Assembly (NCBI GenBank): GCA_022843165.1
Contig: JALHOD010000004.1
Location: forward strand, 62,001 to 126,000
Source of the DNA: Pseudorhodoplanes sp.
Lineage (GTDB): Bacteria; Pseudomonadota; Alphaproteobacteria; Rhizobiales; Xanthobacteraceae
Reading direction: 5' to 3'
Length of the DNA: 64,000 nt
The position numbers and the translations under genes are program-made. Under the pieces are notes generated by a model. The model was not told the DNA's origin, ran no database searches, and saw only the letters and a list, made by a program, of their open reading frames with translations. Positions 28,638-36,393 of this stretch are shown piece after piece (position 1 is the first letter of the stretch; each line of letters opens with the position of its first letter).

Positions 28638-29111
28638 ATGGAAAAGATCCCGATGACCGCGGCCGGCTACACCGCGATCGAAACCGAATTGAAACACTGC
28701 CAGCAGGTGGAGCGTCCGCGCATCATCCAGCAGATCACCGATGCGCGCACGCACGGCGATCTCTCGGAGAATGCCGAATATCACGCCGCCAAGGAGCAGC
28801 AGTCGCTGAACGAGGGCCGCATCGCCGAGCTCGAGGACAAGCTCGCGCGCGCCGAAGTGATCGACGTGTCGAAACTGTCCGGCGAGACCATCAAGTTCGG
28901 CGCGACCGTGACGCTGGTCGACGAGGACACCGACGAGAAACGGGTCTGGCAGATCGTCGGCGAGCCGGAGGCCGACGCCAAGTCCGGCCGCATCTCGATC
29001 ACCTCGCCGCTGGCGCGTGCGCTGATCGGCAAGGCCAAGGGCGCGAGCGTGGAAGTGGTCACGCCCGGCGGCGCCAAGGCCTATGAAGTGAAAAAGGTGG
29101 AATGGCGCTGA
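28638..29111 (+). CDS. greA: Transcription elongation factor GreA
   Basis: 157-residue factor that enters the RNA polymerase secondary channel and stimulates cleavage of backtracked transcripts. The N-terminal coiled coil has the acidic tip [19 protein letters not shown]. The C-terminal FKBP-like domain includes [18 protein letters not shown] and ends in [15 protein letters not shown]. It has the usual length and is followed by a strong terminator. Confidence 0.96.
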   Translation: MEKIPMTAAGYTAIETELKHCQQVERPRIIQQITDARTHGDLSENAEYHAAKEQQSLNEGRIAELEDKLARAEVIDVSKLSGETIKFGATVTLVDEDTDEKRVWQIVGEPEADAKSGRISITSPLARALIGKAKGASVEVVTPGGAKAYEVKKVEWR

Positions 29112-29135
29112 GGCCCGTTCCGCAGGACTGAACCA

Positions 29136-29172
29136 ACATCGCCGGGCTCGCGCCCGGCGATGTCTTTTTTTT
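29136..29172 (+). terminator. Intrinsic terminator of greA
   Basis: Perfect 12-bp stem ACATCGCCGGGC / GCCCGGCGATGT (29136-29147 and 29152-29163) with a TCGC loop and an eight-T tail. Confidence 0.95.
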
Positions 29173-29176
29173 GCGG

Positions 29177-29935
29177 CTATCCGCGCAGGAAGAAGACCGC
29201 CGACAACACCGCGCCGACCGCGACCACGACGATCCGCACCCAGATTTCCGGCACCTTGCGCGCCACCACGATGCCGAAATAGCCGCCGAAGATCGCGCCG
29301 GCGATGGTGACCAGCGCCTGCGGCCAGTGCACCAGCCCGCCCCAGATGAACAGCACGACGGCGGTCGCCTGCGCCAGCATACAGAGAATGTTCTTGGTCG
29401 CATTGGCGCGATGAAAATCGCCTTCCTCGATCACCGCCAAAGTCGCCAGCACCATGATGCCGAGACCGGCGCCGAAGAAGCCGCCATAGATCGCGGCGAT
29501 CCCCATCAGCACATAGGCGATGGTCTTGGCGTGGCGCGCGCCCTGCCGCGTGAAGCGCGCGATATAGCTTTTGATCCAGCCGCTGAGGGCGAAGATCAGC
29601 GTGGCGAGCGCCAGCAGCCACGGCACGGTCGGACGAAAGCCCTCGTCGCCGATCCCAATCAGCAGCAGCGCGCCGATCACGCCGCCGGCAATGCCGACCA
29701 ATGCAAAGGGCAGGATCTCGCGCAGACGATGGCGTGTGTCCTGCCAATAGGCGGCGGTCGTCGCCAGGCTTCCCGGCACGAATCCCACCGCCGTGGTGGC
29801 ATTGGCGTCGAGCGTCGACATGCCGAACGCCACCATGACCGGAAACGAAAAGAACGAACCGCCGCCCGCGACGGCGTTGGCCACGCCGCCGGCGAATCCC
29901 GCCAGCGCGAGCAGAATAATCTCAAGCCATGTCAT
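29177..29935 (-). CDS. TauE/SafE (TSUP) family membrane transporter
   Basis: 252-residue integral membrane protein with about eight hydrophobic segments. It shows the two internally related halves of the TSUP family: GFAGGVANAVAGGGSFFSFP near the N-terminus and IYGGFFGAGLGIMVLATL after the middle. Members export or import sulfur-containing organic anions such as sulfite or sulfoacetate; the substrate here is not predictable. It is convergent with greA and lies just downstream of the Lrp-type regulator on the same strand (8-base gap), so the two may be cotranscribed. Confidence 0.9.
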   Translation of the reverse strand: MTWLEIILLALAGFAGGVANAVAGGGSFFSFPVMVAFGMSTLDANATTAVGFVPGSLATTAAYWQDTRHRLREILPFALVGIAGGVIGALLLIGIGDEGFRPTVPWLLALATLIFALSGWIKSYIARFTRQGARHAKTIAYVLMGIAAIYGGFFGAGLGIMVLATLAVIEEGDFHRANATKNILCMLAQATAVVLFIWGGLVHWPQALVTIAGAIFGGYFGIVVARKVPEIWVRIVVVAVGAVLSAVFFLRG

Positions 29936-29943
29936 TGCTGATG

Positions 29944-30420
29944 TCAGACGCCCCGGACTTCCATCGGCACCATCGCCGCGTCCTTGGCGTTACGCAAGGT
30001 CAGGGAGGTTTTCACATTGCGAACATGCGGCGCGCCGGTCAGTTCACTGACAAACGCCTGAAAGGTTTTCAGATCGGGCGCGACGCATTTCAGGATGAAG
30101 TCGATCTCGCCCGACAGCATCCAGCATTCGCGCACCAAGGGCTGATCACGCACGAACGCCTCGAACGCGGTGAGATCGGCATCGGCCTGGCTCGACAGAT
30201 GCACCATGGCGAAGGCCACCACCTCGAAGCCGAGACGCTTCTCATCGAGCAGCGCGCGGTAGCCGCGGAGATAGCCGGCCTCCTCCAGCGCACGCACACG
30301 GCGCAGGCAGGGCGGCGCGGAAATCCCCACCCGGCGGGCCAGCTCCACATTGGTCATGCGGCCGTCGGCCTGCAGCTCGGTCAGGATTTTCAGATCGATG
30401 GCATCGAGTCGGGCAAGCAT
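29944..30420 (-). CDS. Lrp/AsnC family transcriptional regulator
   Basis: 158-residue regulator: N-terminal helix-turn-helix (LDAIDLKILTELQADGRMTNVELARRVGIS) and a C-terminal RAM ligand-binding domain (about 70-150). It likely responds to an amino acid and represses or activates nearby genes. The start at 30420 (MLARLDAID) fits the family; the frame from 30531 adds non-conserved residues. A TTACC/GGTAA inverted pair at 30461-30479 lies just upstream and may be its own operator. Confidence 0.9.
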   Translation of the reverse strand: MLARLDAIDLKILTELQADGRMTNVELARRVGISAPPCLRRVRALEEAGYLRGYRALLDEKRLGFEVVAFAMVHLSSQADADLTAFEAFVRDQPLVRECWMLSGEIDFILKCVAPDLKTFQAFVSELTGAPHVRNVKTSLTLRNAKDAAMVPMEVRGV

Positions 30421-30582
30421 GGCGGCACGTCCTCGCTTCCCAGTGGTCAGGATCGCAACATTACCCGTTTGCGCGGTAACACGAAAGATTATTGCGCGCC
30501 TCTCCCAGTCTGGCGGAATTGTGAAATCCACAGGCTCTGGAAGATGGGTTGCATTACTTGCATAGCTCCGCCAGATGCCTAA

Positions 30583-31632
<1,050 letters not shown>

Positions 31633-31645
31633 ACGAGGCGCGCGC

Positions 31646-32563
31646 ATGCCGCACCGGATCGGAACCACGATGGACTGGGACAAGCTGAAAGTATTTCACG
31701 CGGCTGCGGAAGCCGGCAGCTTCACCCATGCCGGTGAACAGCTGGGGCTGTCGCAATCGGCGGTGTCGCGGCAGGTCAGCGCGCTGGAACAGGCGCTGTC
31801 GGTGTCGCTGTTTCATCGCCATGCGCGCGGGCTGATCCTCACCGAGCAGGGGGAACTTCTCTACCGCACCGCGCATGATGTCTTCATGAAGCTGGAAGCC
31901 GCGCGGGCGAAACTGACCGACAGTCGCGAGCGGCCGAACGGCGACCTCAAGGTGACGACCACCGTCGGCCTCGGCACGCACTGGCTGACGCCCAAGCTCG
32001 GCGAATTCATCGACCTGTATCCCGATATCCGCATCTCGCTGCTCACCACCGACGAGGAGCTCGATCTCGCCATGCGCGAGGCCGATGTGGCGATCCGCCT
32101 GCGCCTGCCGACCCAGCCCGACCTGATCCAGCGCAAGCTGTTTTCGGTGCATTTCCATGCCTATGCCTCGCCGGAATACCTCAAGCGATTCGGCACGCCG
32201 CGCGAGGTGGGCGATCTCGACAACCACCGCATCCTGCAACTGGGCGGCAGCAACATTCCCACCTTCCTGCAGAACCGGAACTGGCTGCTGGAAGTGGGCC
32301 GCAACGGCAAAGGCGCGCGCACGCCGCTGCTGGTTCTCAACAACATTCTCGGCCTGTTGCGCGCCTGCCAGCAGGGCCTGGGCGTCGCATTGCTGCCGGA
32401 TTACCTGATCGAGGAAAATCGCGGGCTGGTGCAATTACTTGCGCAGACCGACCCGATCGCGCTCGACGCCTATTTCGTCTATCCGGAAGAACTGAAATCG
32501 GTCGCGCGCGTGCAGGTATTCAGAGACTTTCTGGTCTCCAAGGCGCAGCGCTGGAATTTCTGA
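31646..32563 (+). CDS. lsrB: LysR-type regulator of the LsrB/VtlR group
   Basis: LysR regulator starting MDWDKLKVFHAAAEAGSFTH with a helix-turn-helix (LGLSQSAVSRQVSALE) and a substrate-binding domain ending in FRDFLVSKAQRWNF. These match LsrB of Sinorhizobium and Agrobacterium and VtlR of Brucella almost motif for motif. In those bacteria the protein responds to redox stress and activates an AbcR small RNA. The start is 31646 (GAGG upstream) or 31670 (MDWDK). The trxB neighbour and an AbcR-like RNA just downstream support the assignment. Confidence 0.9.
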   Translation: MPHRIGTTMDWDKLKVFHAAAEAGSFTHAGEQLGLSQSAVSRQVSALEQALSVSLFHRHARGLILTEQGELLYRTAHDVFMKLEAARAKLTDSRERPNGDLKVTTTVGLGTHWLTPKLGEFIDLYPDIRISLLTTDEELDLAMREADVAIRLRLPTQPDLIQRKLFSVHFHAYASPEYLKRFGTPREVGDLDNHRILQLGGSNIPTFLQNRNWLLEVGRNGKGARTPLLVLNNILGLLRACQQGLGVALLPDYLIEENRGLVQLLAQTDPIALDAYFVYPEELKSVARVQVFRDFLVSKAQRWNF

Positions 32564-32577
32564 TCCGCGCTAAAATT

Positions 32578-32606
32578 CTCGCAAGACTTGAACCAAGACT
32601 TGCGAG
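32578..32606 (+). terminator. Hairpin after lsrB
   Basis: CTCGCAAG-A-CTT and AAG-A-CTTGCGAG form an 11-bp stem with one A/A mismatch and a GAACC loop. There is no T-tract, so it could be a 3' stabilising structure rather than a terminator. Confidence 0.45.
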
Positions 32607-32636
32607 GACCGCATGGCTGACATTCGCGCCCTCGCG

Positions 32637-32665
32637 TTGTCAGCACCTGTCCCAAGCGACATAAT
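32637..32665 (+). promoter_or_regulatory. Promoter of the AbcR-like small RNA
   Basis: TTGTCA (32637-32642) and CATAAT (32660-32665) are exactly 17 bases apart, predicting a start near 32672. A LysR-regulator site could lie upstream, but I could not define one. Confidence 0.65.
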
Positions 32666-32671
32666 CATTTC

Positions 32672-32812
32672 CGACATTGATAGTGAGCGGTCTTCGAATC
32701 CTCCCAGATCGCAGTCTTCTCACGGTCAGTGGTTCCCCTCTGGAAGGTGACTGCCGGCCTCCCGCGCCGGCGAAAACTACAACGCCGGGCCGCCCCCACG
32801 GCCCGGCATTTT
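32672..32812 (+). ncRNA. AbcR-like (alpha-r15 family) trans-acting small RNA
   Basis: About 140 bases from a good promoter to a strong terminator (GCCGGGCCG-CCCCCA-CGGCCCGGC, 32784-32807, then ATTTTCTT). Two or three anti-Shine-Dalgarno motifs, TCCTCCCAGA near 32700, TTCCCCTCTGG near 32730 and CTCCC in the loop of a GCCGGC hairpin near 32758, are the hallmark of AbcR RNAs. These RNAs pair with ribosome sites of ABC-transporter mRNAs with Hfq. In Agrobacterium the abcR genes also lie beside the lsrB/vtlR-type gene. The 5' end is estimated. Confidence 0.65.
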
Positions 32813-32974
32813 CTTGTCTTTTACACTTTCCTGTCTTGCATCCGTCATCCATCGCGTGCCGTCATGCGATACCCAGCATGCGCTGTGACACGCAGCCGCG
32901 AACGGTATTGCGGAACCGGACGCCCTCCTCGAACATTCCATGGCAATGCCGTGATTCTCGGCTAATGGAATGTG

Positions 32975-33466
32975 ATGCAGCAACGCTCCCGGCTCCCGAT
33001 CGGCGAAGACATGCGCTTTCAGGAACGGGCATGGCTCGCTGTGCGGGTCGGGTGGGTTCTGCTCGCAGCTGTCATCCTGCTGGCGCTGCTTGGCATTTTC
33101 TCCGGCGGCATCATGAGCGCGGCGAAAGCCGAACGGGACGGCACGGCTTTGTCGGTCGATTACGAGCGCTTCCAGCGCCGCAGCACACAGACGCATTTCC
33201 GGCTGCATGTGCCGAAACAGACCGAAGACGAGATTTGGCTCAGATTCGGCCGCGCCTTCCAGGACACTTACGAAATCGAGGCGGTGCAGCCGCAGCCGCT
33301 GCGCAGCCATATCAGCAGCACGGGCATCAGCCTGTTCTTCGATGCCTATGACCAGGACGACCTCAACATCGTGGTCCGGGTGCGCCCCAGGCGTTTTGGC
33401 ATGGTGAATATCGAGATCGCGCGCCAGCCCGGCCTGCTGCAGATGCCGGTGCTGATTTACCCGTGA
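32975..33466 (+). CDS. Hypothetical single-pass membrane protein next to DUF421
   Basis: 163-residue protein with one strong transmembrane helix (about 20-45, LLAAVILLALLGIFSGG) and a soluble C-terminal beta-rich domain. I recognise no named family. Its position 13 bases before a DUF421/YetF gene suggests the two work together. The start may be 32975 or 33011 (MRFQERAWL); the ribosome sites of both are weak. Confidence 0.75.
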   Translation: MQQRSRLPIGEDMRFQERAWLAVRVGWVLLAAVILLALLGIFSGGIMSAAKAERDGTALSVDYERFQRRSTQTHFRLHVPKQTEDEIWLRFGRAFQDTYEIEAVQPQPLRSHISSTGISLFFDAYDQDDLNIVVRVRPRRFGMVNIEIARQPGLLQMPVLIYP

Positions 33467-33479
33467 GTGAAAGCGTCAT

Positions 33480-33974
33480 ATGGACAGCGTGATCAGTGCC
33501 GCCATCGTGTATGTATTCCTCCGGCTGGTCATCGGCCTGTTCGGACGCCGGAATCTCGGGCAACTGACCGCGTTCGAACTGGTCCTGCTCGTGGTGATCG
33601 GCGGCGCGGTCCAGCGCGCGCTGGTCGGCGACGATGCATCGCTGACCAACGCCTTTCTCATCGTGGCCACCCTGGCGGGGCTGGAACTGCTGGTGTCGCT
33701 GCTCGAACGCCGGTCGCGCCTGTTCAGCAGGATCACGCGCGGCGTTCCGCTGATCGTGGTCGAGAACGGACGGCCGCTCACACGGCGGCTGCATCATGCG
33801 CGCCTCAGCGAGGACGACGTGCTGGCGGCCGCGCGCCGCCATCACGGCCTGACTGCGATGGACGAGGTGAAATTCGCGATCCTGGAAACCAGCGGCGAGA
33901 TTTCGATCGTGCCGGAGCGCAAGGCCGCCGCACGCGGCGGCAAGACCGAGAAGACGGAAAAGCCGGCGGGCTGA
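33480..33974 (+). CDS. DUF421 (YetF-like) membrane protein
   Basis: 164-residue protein with three N-terminal membrane helices and a soluble C-terminal domain. LGQLTAFELVLLVVIGGAVQRALVGDDASLTNAF and PLIVVENGRPLTRRLHHARLSEDDVLAAAR match the DUF421 family. In Bacillus, YetF homologues have been linked to germination and envelope functions; the role here is not known. It forms an apparent two-gene operon with the preceding membrane protein and ends 11 bases before the convergent tetR. Confidence 0.88.
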   Translation: MDSVISAAIVYVFLRLVIGLFGRRNLGQLTAFELVLLVVIGGAVQRALVGDDASLTNAFLIVATLAGLELLVSLLERRSRLFSRITRGVPLIVVENGRPLTRRLHHARLSEDDVLAAARRHHGLTAMDEVKFAILETSGEISIVPERKAAARGGKTEKTEKPAG

Positions 33975-33984
33975 CCGCCCGCGC

Positions 33985-34605
33985 TCAGCGCGAATGCGCG
34001 TCGATCAGCGCCTGGCCCGCGCGCACGAAATGCTCCGCCGGGCCGCTGCGGCCGGTGCTCTGGGTGCAGACCAGCGCACCCTCCAGCATCATGAAGAGCT
34101 GGTCGGCGAGCAGGTCCGGCTGCGTGATCCCGGCCTCGCGGCACACAGCGACCAGCCGGGCGCGGGAATCCTGCTTGCATTGCTCGATCACGCAGCGCGC
34201 CGGATGGTTCTTTTCCGGCAATTCGATCGCGGCATTGGCGATCGCGCAGCCGCGCGAGGTCGGGTCGGTGACATGCCGCGCCGCCTCCTCCAGCCAGCCC
34301 TGGAGCTGGCCCCTGGGGTCGGACGGATGCTCTGCGGCCAGCCGGGTCCAGACCGAGCTCTTTTCGTCCCAAAGCCGGCGCAGATATTCCGCCACCAGTT
34401 CGTCCTTGGAGACGAAGTGCCGGTAGAGCGTCATCTTGTTGGTGCCGGCCGCCTCGGCGATGGCGTCGACGCCCACGGCGCGAATCCCCTGCCGGTAAAA
34501 CAGCTCGCAGGCCGCCGCCAGAATCCGCTCGCGCGGCGGCAGGCGCTGGATGCTGTCTCCGTCCGGGGCTGATTTTGCTGGGCTTGTGCTCATCGTCGTC
34601 ATCAA
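33985..34605 (-). CDS. TetR/AcrR family regulator (likely represses the nemA unit)
   Basis: 206-residue TetR-type repressor: helix-turn-helix GVDAIAEAAGTNKMTLYRHFVSKDEL (residues about 43-68) and a C-terminal ligand-binding domain with three Cys at about 119, 139 and 144 that could sense electrophiles. It is divergent from a small-ORF/nemA unit across a large perfect operator. TetR (NemR-like) control of nemA is known in enterobacteria, so repression lifted by reactive electrophiles is a reasonable inference. The start is 34605 or 34602. Confidence 0.88.
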   Translation of the reverse strand: MMTTMSTSPAKSAPDGDSIQRLPPRERILAAACELFYRQGIRAVGVDAIAEAAGTNKMTLYRHFVSKDELVAEYLRRLWDEKSSVWTRLAAEHPSDPRGQLQGWLEEAARHVTDPTSRGCAIANAAIELPEKNHPARCVIEQCKQDSRARLVAVCREAGITQPDLLADQLFMMLEGALVCTQSTGRSGPAEHFVRAGQALIDAHSR

Positions 34606-34625
34606 AGCAGGTTTGGGCTTGACAC

Positions 34626-34676
34626 GGGTGTTACCGGTCAGTACCTATATAATTATGTTACTGACCGGTAACACCC
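34626..34676. promoter_or_regulatory. Double TetR-type operator in the tetR/nemA divergent promoter
   Basis: GGGTGTTACCGGTCAGTA (34626-34643) and its exact inverse complement (34659-34676) are separated by 15 AT-rich bases containing TATAAT. Each 18-base arm has a TTACCGGT core, so two repressor dimers may bind. A TTGACA at 34619-34624 lies on the left flank. Confidence 0.8.
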
Positions 34677-34726
34677 CATCTTGGGGATGTCACCCACAAT
34701 CCACCGCCGGTCAGCCGGAGATCACC

Positions 34727-34858
34727 ATGACCAAGATTCTGCCGGTGACAAGCGTCCACGAGGCGCAAGGCCCGGCGGAGAGACCCGGACCGCCTGCAGA
34801 GGCGGTGACGGCCAGAGGGCTGGGACGACCTCGGAACCAGAAGGATTTTGAACGATGA
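34727..34858 (+). CDS. Possible 43-codon leader ORF of the nemA unit
   Basis: ATG at 34727 is preceded by GGAG (34717-34720), and the frame ends with TGA overlapping the next ATG at 34855 (ATGA), which suggests translational coupling. The peptide is rich in Pro, Gly, Arg and Glu with no recognisable domain. It could be a leader peptide or chance. Confidence 0.35.
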   Translation: MTKILPVTSVHEAQGPAERPGPPAEAVTARGLGRPRNQKDFER

Positions 34859-35031
34859 ATTCATGCCGCAGCGATTTGACCCTGACCGAAGCCCTTTCCG
34901 ATCCCGTCATCGGCATGGTGATGGACGCCGACGGCGTGGACCGCGACGAACTGAAGCAATCGCTCCTGTCGCTCGCACAACAGATCGGTCTCTCCCGCAA
35001 AGGCTCCCGCACCAGTCCCTGCTGCGAATAG
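34855..35031 (+). CDS. Small hypothetical protein encoded ahead of nemA
   Basis: 58-residue acidic helical protein. It opens with MNSCRSDLTLTEALSDPVIG, continues VMDADGVDRDELKQSLL, and ends in a Cys-Cys-Glu tail. The ATG at 34855 follows AAGGA (34841-34845). GC at third codon positions and the amphipathic helix pattern look like real coding sequence, and I believe similar short proteins exist in related bacteria. It lies between the TetR operator and the hairpin array preceding nemA. Function is unknown. Confidence 0.6.
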   Translation: MNSCRSDLTLTEALSDPVIGMVMDADGVDRDELKQSLLSLAQQIGLSRKGSRTSPCCE

Positions 35032-35050
35032 CCGCCTGAATTTCGAATGA

Positions 35051-35211
35051 CGTGGCGTGCATTTCGCCACGCCAACACCGGACGGCGCACCTCGATCCTG
35101 CCCCCTCAGGAGGGCGCCGTCCGGTGCAACGTCTTCCACCAGGCTGCCCTAACAGCCTGCGCGGTCCGGACGGTGTGCCGTCGTCGTCCCATCGCGCGGG
35201 ACACCGTCCGG
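35051..35211 (+). promoter_or_regulatory. Array of four consecutive hairpins ahead of nemA
   Basis: H1 CGTGGCG/CGCCACG (35051-35071). H2 CACCGGACGGCGC/GCGCCGTCCGGTG (35076-35126, 13 perfect pairs, with an inner CCTG/CAGG stem). H3 CAGGCTG/CAGCCTG (35140-35159). H4 CCGGACGGTGT/ACACCGTCCGG (35166-35211). H2 and H4 share the CCGGACGG arm, so their strands can pair interchangeably, as in a switch. None has a T-tract. The array ends 26 bases before the nemA start. Confidence 0.6.
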
Positions 35212-35237
35212 CCTTCATCCACGCACGGAGCAATGTC

Positions 35238-36332
35238 ATGAACGTCCAGTTCTCGAACGCGGCCCGCGCCGGCGATCGGACGCCGCTTCTATCCGCCTAC
35301 ACGCTCGGCGATCTCACGCTCGGGAACCGCCTGGTAATGGCGCCGATGACGCGCAGCCGCGCGATCGAAGGCAATGTTCCGAACCCGCTGGCCGCCAAAT
35401 ATTATGTGCAGCGCGCCGGCGCCGGACTCATCGTCACCGAAGCCACGCAGGTCAGCCCGCAGGGCGTCGGCTATATCCGCACGCCCGGCATTCACTCCGC
35501 CGCGCAGGTCGCCGGCTGGAAAAAGATCACCGACGCGGTGCATGCCGCCGGCGGAACGATCTTCCTGCAGCTCTGGCATGTCGGCCGCATTTCGCATCCC
35601 GCTTTCCACGGCGGCGCGCTGCCGGTGGCGCCGTCTGCCGTCACACCCAAGGGCACGGTATTCACCGCGCAGGGACCGCAGGAGATGGTGACGCCGCGCG
35701 CGCTCGACCTGTCGGAAATTCCCGACATCGTGGAGCAGTTCCGCAAGGGCGCCGAGAATGCCAAGGCAGCCGGCTTCGACGGCGTCGAATTGCACGGCGC
35801 GAACGGCTATCTGCTCGACCAGTTCACCCGCGACGGCGCCAACATGCGCACCGACGCCTATGGCGGCGCGATCGAGAACCGCGCGCGGCTGCCGCTCGAG
35901 GTCACCGACGCCGTCGTGAAAGTGTGGGGCAAGGAGCGTGTCGGCTACCGCATTTCGCCGAAAAGTCCGTTCAACGATATGACGGATTCCGATCCGGTGG
36001 CGACCTTCTCGTATCTGAGCGCCGAATTGAGCAAGCGCGGCATCGGCTATCTGCATGTCGTCGATCCGGCCATTCCGGCCGAAGGCCGCGTGACGCCGAT
36101 CCTGCGCAAGATTTTCAAGGGCACCTATGTCGTCAATGGCGGCTTCGATGCCGAGACCGGCAACGCCGCGATTGCCGGCGGCGAGGCGGATCTCGTCGCC
36201 TTCGGCGTGCCATTCCTGGCCAATCCGGATCTGCCGATCCGCTTCGCGCAGCACGCCGCGCTGAATGCGCCGGACCAGGCGACATTCTATGCCGGCGAGG
36301 AGAAGGGCTACATCGACTATCCGGCGCTCTGA
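35238..36332 (+). CDS. nemA: Old-yellow-enzyme family alkene reductase, NemA type
   Basis: 364-residue FMN-dependent NAD(P)H oxidoreductase reducing activated double bonds (N-ethylmaleimide, enones) and nitro compounds. Visible motifs: LVMAPMTRSRA near 32, the substrate loop IFLQLWHVGRISHPAF near 93-110, the ELHGANGYLLDQFTRDGANMRTDAYGG block, and the phosphate-binding VNGGFDAETGNA/LVAFGVPFLANPDL near the C-terminus. GGAG (35226-35229) precedes the ATG at 35238. It is the last gene of the putative TetR-controlled unit and ends at a strong terminator. Confidence 0.93.
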   Translation: MNVQFSNAARAGDRTPLLSAYTLGDLTLGNRLVMAPMTRSRAIEGNVPNPLAAKYYVQRAGAGLIVTEATQVSPQGVGYIRTPGIHSAAQVAGWKKITDAVHAAGGTIFLQLWHVGRISHPAFHGGALPVAPSAVTPKGTVFTAQGPQEMVTPRALDLSEIPDIVEQFRKGAENAKAAGFDGVELHGANGYLLDQFTRDGANMRTDAYGGAIENRARLPLEVTDAVVKVWGKERVGYRISPKSPFNDMTDSDPVATFSYLSAELSKRGIGYLHVVDPAIPAEGRVTPILRKIFKGTYVVNGGFDAETGNAAIAGGEADLVAFGVPFLANPDLPIRFAQHAALNAPDQATFYAGEEKGYIDYPAL

Positions 36333-36351
36333 CCTGCAAGTTGCGTAAACC

Positions 36352-36387
36352 ATCAGGCGGGGCCAAAAGCCCCGCCTGATTTCTTTT
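36352..36387. terminator. Intrinsic terminator between nemA and the EF-G-like gene
   Basis: ATCAGGCGGGGC (36352-36363), loop CAAAA, GCCCCGCCTGAT (36369-36380), then TTCTTTT. It terminates nemA and probably also the convergent EF-G-like gene. Confidence 0.9.
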
Positions 36388-36393
36388 CGGCTG

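Noticed and set aside
32613-32750. 45-codon ORF overlapping the AbcR-like RNA promoter
   Set aside because: It overlaps the sRNA promoter and body, has no ribosome site and no similarity that I can see.
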